Part shown: positions 44,136 to 54,396 of the stretch, one piece after another | How positions within the stretch are numbered: position 1 is the first letter of the stretch | How the letters are laid out: each line of letters begins with the position of its first letter | From: Providencia hangzhouensis | Lineage (GTDB): Bacteria > Pseudomonadota > Gammaproteobacteria > Enterobacterales > Enterobacteriaceae | Reading direction: 5' to 3' | Length of the DNA: 64,000 nucleotides | Assembly: GCF_029193595.2 (NCBI RefSeq) | Contig: NZ_CP135052.1 | Location: 1,550,001 to 1,614,000, forward strand | Notes under the pieces: generated by a model | Seen by the model: only the letters and a program-made list of their open reading frames with translations | What the model was told of the DNA's origin: nothing | Database searches by the model: none | Made by a program: the position numbers and the translations under genes

Positions 44136-47100
44136 TGTCTGATATAGCACAAGAAAAAATATTCCAAAACGACATCCTTGAGGAAATGCTGTCCCACGGT
44201 TGGTTATTAGGCGAATCGAGCAAGTACAACAAAGAGTTAGCTCTTTATCCTGAAGACGTTATCGCGTTTGTGAAAGCCACACAGCCAGAGCAATGGGATA
44301 AACTCGCGCAACACTTTCCAAATACGACGGCTGAAGTGCTACTCAAATCATTAGAACAAGAACTGAAAAAAGAAGGCACACTCTGGGTATTGCGAAACAA
44401 GGTCAATAACCGAGGTGCTAAGTTTGAGCTTTGTAGTTTTAAACCGGATCACGAGTTGAATCCAACGGCAATGGTTCGTTATCAGCAAAATATTTTACGT
44501 GTTGTGCCAGAACTGGTTTACTCACCCAATGGTTATGACGGTCGATTAGATTTAACGCTATTTGTGAATGGAATACCTGTTGCCACTTGTGAGCTTAAAT
44601 CTGAGTTTAAACAGTCAATTGATAATGCCAAAGTCCAATATATGAAGGACAGGCCACCGAAAGACAAGAAGACACATAAGTCCGAACCGTTATTGACCTT
44701 TAAACGGGGGGCACTGGTTCACTTTGCCGTCAGTCAATACAACGTGGCAATGACCACGAATTTAAATGGTAAAAATACCTATTTTTTACCGTTTGACCAA
44801 GGGACAAGCGAAGGCGGTAAGGGGAATGATACCCCCGAAGATGGCAGCTATGCGACATCCTATCTTTGGAATGAAATTTTCCAAAAAGATAATTTGCTGC
44901 TTATCCTTGGGCGATATATTCACCTTGAAGTCAAAGATGTTGAAAATTTAGATGGTTCAATTAGTCAAAAAGAAACGCTGATCTTTCCTCGTTATCATCA
45001 GTGGTCGGTGGTTTCAAAGTTGCTCAGAACCGTAGACAATGAAGGTACAGGGCATAAATACCTGATCCAGCACAGCGCAGGTTCAGGTAAATCAAACTCG
45101 ATTGCGTGGTTATCTCACCAATTAGCATCAAAACACTATGATATCGATCACCCTGAACTTGATAAGCAAGCAGGGGATAAGGTATTTGATTCCGTTATTG
45201 TGATCACTGACAGAACGGTGTTGGATAGCCAGCTACAGGATACAATTTATCAGTTTGACCACAGTGAAGGGATGATTGCTCGCGTTAACCGCGAAGAGGC
45301 TCAGGGCTCTAAATCTAGCCAGTTAGCTGGGGAGCTGAAGGCTAGTACCTCTATCATTATCGTGACTATTCAAACTTTTCCTCACGTATTAGAAGCGATA
45401 CGCCAAGACTCAACCCTTGCAGGCCGAAGCTACGCTGTGATTGCTGATGAAGCGCATTCAAGCCAGACAGGGACAACTGCTCGTAAACTGCGAGAAGTCC
45501 TTATGGCAGAGAAATTAGATGGTGATGAAGAGCTAGATAGTGAAGATATGCTGCGTTTATCACTGGAAGCTCGTAAAGGCTCGAATAAACTCAGCTACTT
45601 TGCTTTTACGGCGACACCGAAGGCAAAAACACTAGAGTTGTTTGGTCGTAGGCCCAATCCCTATGAGCCTGCAAGCGATACCAATAAGCCCCGGCCTTTT
45701 CACGTCTATTCAATGCGCCAAGCGATTGAAGAAGGTTTTATTCTGGATGTTCTGCAAAATTACACCAGTTACCGAGTGGCTTACCAACTAGCGCATAAAA
45801 ACCCAGATTTAGACCATGAGGTAGACAGTAAAAAAGCCGCATCGAAAATGGCAAAATGGGTTCGCTTTCACCCTTACAATATTGCTCAAAAAGTGGAAAC
45901 CATCATTGAGCATTTCAATGATAAAATTAAGCATTTACTAGGCGGTGAAGCCAAAGCCATGGTAGTCACCAGTAGTCGTTTAGAGGCTGTACGCTACAAA
46001 CTAGCTTTTGAAAAATATGTGCAAGAGAAGGGCTACACCAATGTTAACGCCATGGTGGCATTTTCTGGAGAAGTGAATGATCCTGATTTCCCTGATCACG
46101 CTTTCACTGAAAATAATATGAACCCTAATCTTCGTGGTCGAGATATGCGTAAAGCATTCGATACCTCAGATTATCAGGTCATGCTGGTGGCAAATAAATT
46201 CCAGACAGGTTTTGACCAGCCGAAATTAGTGGCGATGTATGTCGATAAGCCCTTAAAAGGCGTTGAGTGCATTCAGACACTTTCGAGATTAAACCGTACT
46301 TATAAAGGCAAAGAAAAAACCTTTGTGCTTGATTTCGTGAATGATCCTGAAGATATATTGGCAGAGTTTAAAGTATATTTCCAAACGGCAGAACTAGCTG
46401 ATGTCTCTGATCCAAACATTGTCTATGAACTAATGAAAAAGCTCGACAAAGTTGGTATTTATCAATGGCGAGAGGTTGAGATGTTTGTTGAAACGTATAA
46501 CAACAAGCAAGCAAATCAAGCCAAACTCGCTAATTTGTGTAAGCCAGCTGTTGACCGCTTTTCTGTCCGTTACAAAGAAGCGTCGCAAGTTCTTCGAGCT
46601 GCACAATCGGAGCTGTCTAAGGCAAAAATTGAGAAGAACGACAAAAAAATTAAGTATGCTGAAAATAGCGTAAAGCACGCGAAAGAAGCCCGAGATATTC
46701 TTGAGGTATTCAAGAAAGACCTCATCTCGTTCTATCGCTATTACGAGTTTACGTCTCAGATTGTCAATTTTGATGATTATGAATTAGAAAAGCTGAGTAT
46801 TTTCGCCAAATATCTTCATCCGTTGTTGCGCCTCGATGTTGTGGAAGACGAAATCGATTTATCAGATGTGGTGATGACTCATTACCGTCTTCACGAGCAA
46901 CGTGAAGCCGATTTACAGCTTGGCCTTATGATAGGAGAAGAACCAACGCCTTACCTATCTGCGGCAAAAGAAGGCGCTGGTGCTGTGCCGAAAGACCCTA
47001 AAACTGAATTGCTTAACGAGATTATTCAGCGAATGAACGACTTGTTTATTGAAGATGGTTTGTCTGAAAATGATATGCTCAATTATGCCAATACCATTGC

Positions 47101-47338
47101 AGGTAAAATCTCAGAAAATGAAGTTGTTATGGATCAACTGCGCAGTAATACCAAAGAACAAGCCATGCTCGGCCAATTCCCTGAGTCAATCAACAATGCC
47201 ATTATTGAGAGTATGGATACTCATAATGAGATGGCAATGAAACTTTTATCTAATGAAGCGATAGCGAAAGGCTTTGCTGGATTGATGTTTGATGTGTTAA
47301 TGAAGGGATTAGGAAAGGCGAGTGAAGCTCAACGTTAA
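44135..47338 (+). CDS. hsdR: Type I restriction endonuclease subunit HsdR
   Basis: The 1067-residue product has the N-terminal PD-(D/E)xK nuclease core (DGRLDLTLF and ATCELKSE, about residues 140-155), Walker A QHSAGSGKSNS (about 311-320), the DEAH-type box IADEAHSS (about 435), FAFTATPK and the motif VI region QTLSRLNRTYKGKEKTFV. The C-terminal helical part binds the HsdM/HsdS core. The start overlaps the DUF262 gene stop (TAATG). The hsdM-S-DUF262-hsdR genes appear intact. A hairpin follows. Confidence 0.96.
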   Translation: MSDIAQEKIFQNDILEEMLSHGWLLGESSKYNKELALYPEDVIAFVKATQPEQWDKLAQHFPNTTAEVLLKSLEQELKKEGTLWVLRNKVNNRGAKFELCSFKPDHELNPTAMVRYQQNILRVVPELVYSPNGYDGRLDLTLFVNGIPVATCELKSEFKQSIDNAKVQYMKDRPPKDKKTHKSEPLLTFKRGALVHFAVSQYNVAMTTNLNGKNTYFLPFDQGTSEGGKGNDTPEDGSYATSYLWNEIFQKDNLLLILGRYIHLEVKDVENLDGSISQKETLIFPRYHQWSVVSKLLRTVDNEGTGHKYLIQHSAGSGKSNSIAWLSHQLASKHYDIDHPELDKQAGDKVFDSVIVITDRTVLDSQLQDTIYQFDHSEGMIARVNREEAQGSKSSQLAGELKASTSIIIVTIQTFPHVLEAIRQDSTLAGRSYAVIADEAHSSQTGTTARKLREVLMAEKLDGDEELDSEDMLRLSLEARKGSNKLSYFAFTATPKAKTLELFGRRPNPYEPASDTNKPRPFHVYSMRQAIEEGFILDVLQNYTSYRVAYQLAHKNPDLDHEVDSKKAASKMAKWVRFHPYNIAQKVETIIEHFNDKIKHLLGGEAKAMVVTSSRLEAVRYKLAFEKYVQEKGYTNVNAMVAFSGEVNDPDFPDHAFTENNMNPNLRGRDMRKAFDTSDYQVMLVANKFQTGFDQPKLVAMYVDKPLKGVECIQTLSRLNRTYKGKEKTFVLDFVNDPEDILAEFKVYFQTAELADVSDPNIVYELMKKLDKVGIYQWREVEMFVETYNNKQANQAKLANLCKPAVDRFSVRYKEASQVLRAAQSELSKAKIEKNDKKIKYAENSVKHAKEARDILEVFKKDLISFYRYYEFTSQIVNFDDYELEKLSIFAKYLHPLLRLDVVEDEIDLSDVVMTHYRLHEQREADLQLGLMIGEEPTPYLSAAKEGAGAVPKDPKTELLNEIIQRMNDLFIEDGLSENDMLNYANTIAGKISENEVVMDQLRSNTKEQAMLGQFPESINNAIIESMDTHNEMAMKLLSNEAIAKGFAGLMFDVLMKGLGKASEAQR

Positions 47339-47350
47339 CATATGATAATT

Positions 47351-47380
47351 CACCACCTTGGGAATAAGCTCAGGGTGGTG
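47351..47380 (+). terminator. hairpin after hsdR
   Basis: CACCACC pairs with GGTGGTG around a 16-base loop, 13 bases after the stop. The following ATGTATTTG is a weak T-run. Confidence 0.6.
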
Positions 47381-47759
47381 ATGTATTTGTATGCTTTGAA
47401 TAAAGGTCTGTGGCAGTAGAAAATATGTGCCAAAAAGATTAAGAATTGAACGGCTACGGAGTCTGACTGAAAATGGTTATTGCTATTGTAGCTAGCTCAT
47501 TAATTTAACTGGTGTGATGTCCGCAATGAGCGAAGAGCGGAAGTTCGTGAGTGTTCTCATAACGGAGTAAGACGCTGCTGATATTAAGGTGTATTATTGA
47601 ACAGTGTAGATCAACGATTACTGGCGCTTAACGCTCAGATGAGAACGTTCACCGATTCCGCACGAACAAATTCAGAATGGGGGGATTTGATATCCCCCTG
47701 GTAGATGCCTTGGTTAATGTTTATAGGTCAATTGAACTCAGAGCATCATTCTTGCCGCG
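47381..47759. other. Gene-free stretch
   Basis: About 380 bases between the hsd operon and the convergent HD-domain gene. No gene or repeat recognised. GC content is somewhat higher than in neighbouring intergenic DNA, which may mark an old junction. Confidence 0.4.
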
Positions 47760-49121
47760 TCAGAGATGGTCAAAAATAGACCCTTTACGTGGAATAAGGA
47801 TTTTCTCATAAAGCTTTGTTGCATAGTCATCAGTCATCCCTGAAACATAGTCGCAAATGACTCGCATACCAGCCTTCTCGCCTAAGCTAATCTGCTGCTC
47901 GTAAATTTCCCTCGTTGAGGCAGGTAGAAACCGACACGGATCGTTAGCCAGTACACCGAAAAGCTCAACAATCAACTTTTGTCCCTTGAATTCAAGCTGC
48001 TGTACATTTTCATGCTTAATTACTTTGTTTTTGACCAGTTTGAAAATTTTCAACCTTAGTGCTTCGACCGCATCCGGAAGGACCGCATTATATTTGAGCA
48101 TGCCACATTCGAATGCTGCATTCTTTGTATTCAGCTCAACACTTGTAATCATCAGGTGAACTAGCATCCCGATGCACTCTTTTCTCTTGTAACTTTTACC
48201 AAAAAGGCTATCCGCGACAGATTCGCATGTTTCGGCAAATGTTTTTCCATGGCAGTCAGTAAATAGGGTTTCATGTCCACTGAAATGCTCCATCCACATT
48301 GCTCGTGTCACCATTCCGAGAGAAATAGCATCCTCCAAATCGTGCAGCGAATACGAAATTTCATCGGCAAGATCCATGATGGTTGTATCGAGAGCTTTAT
48401 AAGAAGCTTTTTTATGATCGGATTTGGTTTGACCATCTTCAACGGAAGTAAAAAGCCTCCGATCCTGTTCAGTAAATGGTGAGAGAGCAAATTCTACAAT
48501 ATCGCATTCTGAATCTAGATAGCATTTTGGAGGTTTAAAATCAGATGACTTAAAGAGCCAGTTCGGCGATCCGATAGTGGCCGGGATACTGTCTTTTTTA
48601 ACCACTAGATCCGAGTATTTAACCGGATATTTCAGTATGCCTAGCAGAAGTCTGCGTGTAGGATCGAGTCCGTGTTCTAAGGTATACTTATCTAGTTTCG
48701 AGAGAATGCGAAGCGTCTGGCCGTTTCCTTCAAAACCACCGTAATCCAGCATACAGTAGTTAAGAGCTACCTCACCGCCGTGACCAAATGGAGGATGTCC
48801 AATATCATGTGCGAGACATACTGCTTGCATCAGATCGTTATCTGGTAAAAATTGCTCTTCCTCTTTACCTTTATATTTTATTTTCAGCTTAGCAAGAAGA
48901 CCTGAACCGATTTGGGCGACTTCCATAGAATGAGTCAGTCGTGTGCGGTAGAAATCACTTTCACCCAGACCAAGAACCTGTGTCTTGGATTGCAATCGTC
49001 TGAAAGGAGACGAGTGAATCAATCGAGAAAGGTCGCGCTGAGCTTCAGATCGAATCTCCTCAACTCGAGGACTATTGGTGCCTCGTCTCACATCCCAGAC
49101 GTTTATTTCACTCCGAGTCAT
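47760..49121 (-). CDS. dGTPase-family HD phosphohydrolase (anti-phage type)
   Basis: The 453 residues show the dGTPase layout: SPFRRLQSKTQVLGLGESDFYRTRLTHSMEVAQI, then LAHDIGHPPFGHGGE (HD metal site, residues about 95-110), GGFEGNGQTLRIL, and MDLADEISYSLHDLEDA, the third metal ligand block. The family hydrolyses dNTPs to nucleosides. Chromosomal dgt serves nucleotide balance; this version, on an island with other defence genes, fits the dNTP-depleting anti-phage enzymes. Role as defence is inferred from context. It is monocistronic. Confidence 0.88.
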   Translation of the reverse strand: MTRSEINVWDVRRGTNSPRVEEIRSEAQRDLSRLIHSSPFRRLQSKTQVLGLGESDFYRTRLTHSMEVAQIGSGLLAKLKIKYKGKEEEQFLPDNDLMQAVCLAHDIGHPPFGHGGEVALNYCMLDYGGFEGNGQTLRILSKLDKYTLEHGLDPTRRLLLGILKYPVKYSDLVVKKDSIPATIGSPNWLFKSSDFKPPKCYLDSECDIVEFALSPFTEQDRRLFTSVEDGQTKSDHKKASYKALDTTIMDLADEISYSLHDLEDAISLGMVTRAMWMEHFSGHETLFTDCHGKTFAETCESVADSLFGKSYKRKECIGMLVHLMITSVELNTKNAAFECGMLKYNAVLPDAVEALRLKIFKLVKNKVIKHENVQQLEFKGQKLIVELFGVLANDPCRFLPASTREIYEQQISLGEKAGMRVICDYVSGMTDDYATKLYEKILIPRKGSIFDHL

Positions 49122-49424
49122 ATTATTCCTTATTTTTTACTTTGTGCAGTGCGGTGTTCTAACGTAACAAATTAGCAAAATAACGTATATATTTCTGACC
49201 TAATCTTCAATAATCGATGTTGTGTGAACTTAGTAAGGTCCGCTCCTGGCACTAAGCTATCGTAGGTCAGGCCAAAGAACAGCTTTGAGCGAGGATCGGA
49301 CATTAAAGCTCTATTAGAAACTTGAGCACTGCTTTAGCCAAGCCACTGCAAACTATCTTACACATAAAAATCAACCCATAGTTAAAATACCCCCGACTAC
49401 GTATCTCTCTAACAGTTTTTAGGC
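49122..49424. other. Intergenic stretch with short dispersed repeat
   Basis: It holds AAGGTCCGCTCCTGGCACTA (49231), one of three related short repeats (others near 50704 and 54312), and GAGCGAGGATCGGAC, partly complementary to it. It must include the promoter of the HD gene. No gene seen. Confidence 0.4.
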
Positions 49425-50393
49425 TTATTCCCCGAGAATATTTTCAGCTGTGAACTTATGATCAAGAGAGTTTTCGACTAGTTTTTTGTATAAGAAAAAT
49501 TGTTGCCTCGCATATTTTAAACCATATTGTTCTTTAATATAAAAGTATTGTTCAAAGTTGTTTTTGTATAAATCAAGTTGCTTATTGGCAATTGCAAGCT
49601 CTTTCATAGCTAGTGCATGTCTTTCACTTTCAGATAACGGCAACGCCTTAAATAAGTTAATATTATATCGCCATGGATTTTGTTCTTGCTCATATTCCCA
49701 CATGGTTAAGTAGCCAGAGGAATCAAAAATATCAGTAATCTCAGTATCATATTTCGGGTCGGCAATTAAGGCCGAAGTAATATCTGGAAGTGATTGGATT
49801 TTGTCGCCTAATAATTTTCTAACAGATTTTAGTATATTATTTGTTATTTCAACTTGCTTTTTTATCGGGTCATAACTCTTAGCAAACTCAATTTCTGCTG
49901 ATTCGGCTTGATATATACAATCTTTAACTTCATGTACAAACATTGAGTCAGCAATTTCTTGCGGCAAACATGCGTAACTGTTTTCAACAAGTTTTACGCC
50001 TCCCAACTCAAACGCTGTTGCCACTAAGCGGGAACAAAATTGCCTTTTAGCATCCATCTTTGTAAAAATTTTAGTGAATGCATTTACAGCGCTAACCTTA
50101 GAATAAGTAGTTCCAATTTGTGATCGCGCATAACTTATTGCTTTTTCTATTGCAATAGGATCGTCAACTCGCACAACTTTTACGTATTTAGGATCATCTA
50201 TTAGTAATCGTTGTATATTTCCTGAATGGACCCCATGAAAGTCAGAATGAATATAGCTCGATTCACCAACACATAAAATCGCATGTGAGAAGTTTGAATT
50301 AGTAATCTTACAAATAAGCGAGCTATTTTTTTCATTCGAGCGAGTTAGAATGATATCGCCTAGCATTAATTTTGATTTATCTAATAGATACAC
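49425..50393 (-). CDS. YiiX/YebB-like NlpC/P60 cysteine hydrolase
   Basis: The 322 residues begin with a permuted papain-like fold: KLMLGDIILTRSNEK, FSHAILCVGESSYIHSDFHG with the catalytic His, and KRQFCSRLVATAFELGGVKL with the catalytic Cys (about residue 118). This order (GDI, His, then Cys) is that of the YiiX/YebB group of amidases or lipid hydrolases. Residues 165-322 are helical and unknown. It lies alone between the HD gene and a recombinase relic; a defence or toxin role is possible. Confidence 0.75.
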   Translation of the reverse strand: MYLLDKSKLMLGDIILTRSNEKNSSLICKITNSNFSHAILCVGESSYIHSDFHGVHSGNIQRLLIDDPKYVKVVRVDDPIAIEKAISYARSQIGTTYSKVSAVNAFTKIFTKMDAKRQFCSRLVATAFELGGVKLVENSYACLPQEIADSMFVHEVKDCIYQAESAEIEFAKSYDPIKKQVEITNNILKSVRKLLGDKIQSLPDITSALIADPKYDTEITDIFDSSGYLTMWEYEQEQNPWRYNINLFKALPLSESERHALAMKELAIANKQLDLYKNNFEQYFYIKEQYGLKYARQQFFLYKKLVENSLDHKFTAENILGE

Positions 50394-50466
50394 TGTACTC
50401 CCTAGAAGCTTAATGCTTACATTTGAAGCTGGTTATTATTGTAGCGGAGAATCAGTTCCACAATTT

Positions 50467-50680
50467 TTATATTTTTCCCGCATGAAATTCACGACCAAAT
50501 GGGGGCGTGGTTCTAGTACTATCGAAAAAATTATATTTATTGGTGATATGTCCGGCTCTATCCACTTCCAAAATTAGATATGTATCTCTATCATAACCAC
50601 CTTTTATATTCCAGTTAATATGATTGGTTATTAGACCATGTTCATATGAAATGACTTTCCTTTTGTTGTCTCTCTAAACT
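50467..50680 (-). pseudogene. 3' gene fragment of unknown family
   Basis: An open frame without a start codon reads ISYEHGLITNHINWNIKGGY, then DTYLILEVDRAGHITNKYN and ends GREFHAGKI. Codon use is plausible for a coding remnant. The frame begins after a TAG near 50686. The family is not recognised; it may be the tail of a toxin or hydrolase. Confidence 0.4.
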
Positions 50681-50748
50681 AATCAACTAATTATACCTTG
50701 TTGGAAGGTCTGCTCCTGGCACAGGGCTGATAAACAGCCTTGATAGAT

Positions 50749-51352
50749 TTATACTTCAATTGACTCAGAAATCTCCAATGCATCATCGACTTCAATGCCA
50801 AGGTAACGAACCGTGCTTTCCAGTTTTTTATGTCCTAGTAATAACTGAATTACACGAAGATTCTTTGTTTTCTGGTAGATCAGGTATGGCTTAGTTCTGC
50901 GCATAGAATGCGTGCTGTACAACGAATTATCAAGGCCTAGCTTTTCAATCCAACCATGAAAAATACGGTTGTATTGTCTGGTAGAGATATGTTGAGCAGA
51001 ACCTACTCGGGATTGGAAAATATAGTCTGCACTATGCAAGTGAGCTATTCTTATCCATGCAGCAACTGAATATCTAGTTCCTTTAGTCAGCTCAAATTGG
51101 ACAGGACTACCAGTCTTTTGTTGTAACACTGTTGCTCTGCTGGAGACTGAACTGCCATATGCAACATCTGATACCTTCAATTTAACGAGATCACAGCCTC
51201 GAAGTTTACTATCCAAGGCTAAATTAAACAAAGCTAAGTCGCGAATTTTCCCTTCTAATTCCAGTCTAATACGGTTATCCCCAGATATGAGATATTTTAA
51301 GCGGTCGTTTTTGCTCAATGATACGATTTTTATTCCACGGTGACTTAGACAT
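50749..51352 (-). pseudogene. Small tyrosine recombinase with an N-terminal frameshift
   Basis: The long frame (starting 51318) contains the catalytic residues: SKLRGCDLVKLKV (Arg I), THSMRRTKPYLIY (HxxR) and LLGHKKLESTVRYLG (His and Tyr), in a catalytic-domain-only recombinase of about 200 residues. Another frame starting at 51352 gives MSKSPWNKNRIIEQKRPLKI, the usual N-terminus, and joins it after ISHIWG near 51285 by one extra base (GGGGATAACCGT). An internal start at 51318 might still give a 189-residue protein. It is probably inactivated. Confidence 0.75.
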
Positions 51353-51550
51353 AATTAAATCTCCTATGATGTAGAGATTTAATTATGGCTGTTATCCCGA
51401 AAGAGAGAACATCGGACATCGGCTTGTTATCCGGAATGGCAATTGTTTTATAAACCTGCAGAATAGAACTCTGTCAAAAGCAACAAGAAAACTCCGCAGG
51501 CGCAAAACCTGATTAGGGAAATTATCCGCTACCGGAGTTATACCAAATTG

Positions 51551-52816
51551 CTACACGTCTTTTTTCAGGATCAGGACAATGTAGTAGAGTGTAGCCTTGA
51601 TGAGATGATTCAGGCTGTGAACTTCACGGAATAGCAGCAGAGTTTTGCGCAGAAACTCCATAAAAGTAATATCTTCCGACTTAGTACGTTCCATACCTTC
51701 TTTAGCAGGGTAATAGGTAATGACTTGCGTTGATTCTTTATATTCGTATTTATAGTGTGCAATACCGTTCCTGAGCCTATTATCGATGGCTGTTATATTA
51801 ATTGTATAAAAGCAATCGTCGATATACTGAATTTTCTGGCCTAAATCCACATCAGCAAATTTATTCAGAGAGGATAATTCTTTACGAAATTCGTTCTTCT
51901 TGTTCAACTTTAATGTCGCTTCAAATTCATTGTGATCACCTCGTTTTAGTAAATTATTCAGGCCTGCAAGAAGCGTTAACTGACGGGCGAAAACCTCTGC
52001 CAAGTCTTTGTAGTAATTATTGCATGTGTAAAAGTAAGCCGTTGATACGCGAGCGGGAACTGGTCGGTATTTCTCTACCTCAATGTAATCATAAAAGAGG
52101 GCTGGTCGTAATGGTAATTCAAGTTCAATAAGGCGTGGGTATAAGCCAAGACAATCAAAATGTAGGTTTTTTAGAAATTTATTATTAATAATTTCCTCAA
52201 CAAAGCTGATGACGTTCTTTTTATGCTTCCCGTGAAGATGTTGATATAAAAGAGTAAAACCTTTGGACAATTCTTCGTTTTGCTCATGGATTGTAAAAGG
52301 CGATGACATAATCGATGTTGCTGTGTACAAGGATGCTAAAACGTCTTCTTTTTTATGACTTCTCAGCTTTTCCATAGGTAACTTCGCACACACTTTTTCA
52401 AAGTTATTTATATTACCTTTTTTGTATTGAGTAATAACTCTCTCTAACTCCCTTTGCAATGGATAGAGCCGATTCAACATATCAAGGCGTTGAGCTAAAT
52501 GACCAAATTCATTTCTACCAATTTCACTCATTGCACGAAAAAAAGTCGTCATTCCCTGCGTGTACTTACAAAAATAAACAGGGAAATCAAGGTGTAACTC
52601 AACGAAATGATTCTCACCTGTGAATGGTGCTTCAAAATCAATTATATCTGATGCGCCCGTGAGATCGTCTTTCTCAGAGCCGATTGTAAAAGTGATGCGT
52701 TCTTCACACTCTGGGCAGGCAAACTGAAAAGGCTGAATGTCCCTGTTAGACATCCCAATTCTGCAATCAATTAACGTTTCACAGGTATCACATTTAAAAC
52801 ATTTGCATATATTCAT
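51551..52816 (-). CDS. Zinc-ribbon protein with a HEPN-like motif
   Basis: The 421-residue protein starts with a zinc ribbon: CKCFKCDTCETLIDCR and FACPECEERITF, giving CxxC knuckles. Residues 90-300 are helical and unknown. Near residue 360, IDNRLRNGIAHYKYEY holds an R-N-x-x-x-H motif, typical of HEPN RNases or their relatives. The C-terminus is hydrophobic and helical (HLIKATLYYIVLILKKD). Location between recombinase relic and IS in a defence island supports an abortive-infection type role, by inference. Other functions cannot be excluded. Confidence 0.6.
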   Translation of the reverse strand: MNICKCFKCDTCETLIDCRIGMSNRDIQPFQFACPECEERITFTIGSEKDDLTGASDIIDFEAPFTGENHFVELHLDFPVYFCKYTQGMTTFFRAMSEIGRNEFGHLAQRLDMLNRLYPLQRELERVITQYKKGNINNFEKVCAKLPMEKLRSHKKEDVLASLYTATSIMSSPFTIHEQNEELSKGFTLLYQHLHGKHKKNVISFVEEIINNKFLKNLHFDCLGLYPRLIELELPLRPALFYDYIEVEKYRPVPARVSTAYFYTCNNYYKDLAEVFARQLTLLAGLNNLLKRGDHNEFEATLKLNKKNEFRKELSSLNKFADVDLGQKIQYIDDCFYTINITAIDNRLRNGIAHYKYEYKESTQVITYYPAKEGMERTKSEDITFMEFLRKTLLLFREVHSLNHLIKATLYYIVLILKKDV

Positions 52817-53015
52817 GTTTTTCCGTTGAAGTTAAATTTTCATCTTAATAAGTATATATTTTGGTTCATATTCTTCAGATACAAAAATTACAGCTATAGC
52901 CCCTGCATGGCCCAACTTCTCTCGAACAGGTAGATGACATTAGGTTAACCGATAATCATGCAAAACGCGATATATGCAGGCTCCTGGGGAAACTAGGTGG
53001 CATAGACTGAAGTGG

Positions 53016-54190
<1,175 letters not shown>

Positions 54191-54396
54191 GTGCTCACCT
54201 GTGATGTTATTGAGGTAAGAATATCACCTCTACTCAGGTGGCCAAATTAACTATGCCACTTCAGACTTCTATCGAGTGCTCACTGTTGGATCAAAGTACA
54301 ATCGCAACTTCCGCTTCTGGTACAGAGCTGACATCTCGATGGTACATAGCTCCGCGTTATTATAGTACCCGCTCAAATTTGAGCGGGTACTATAAG

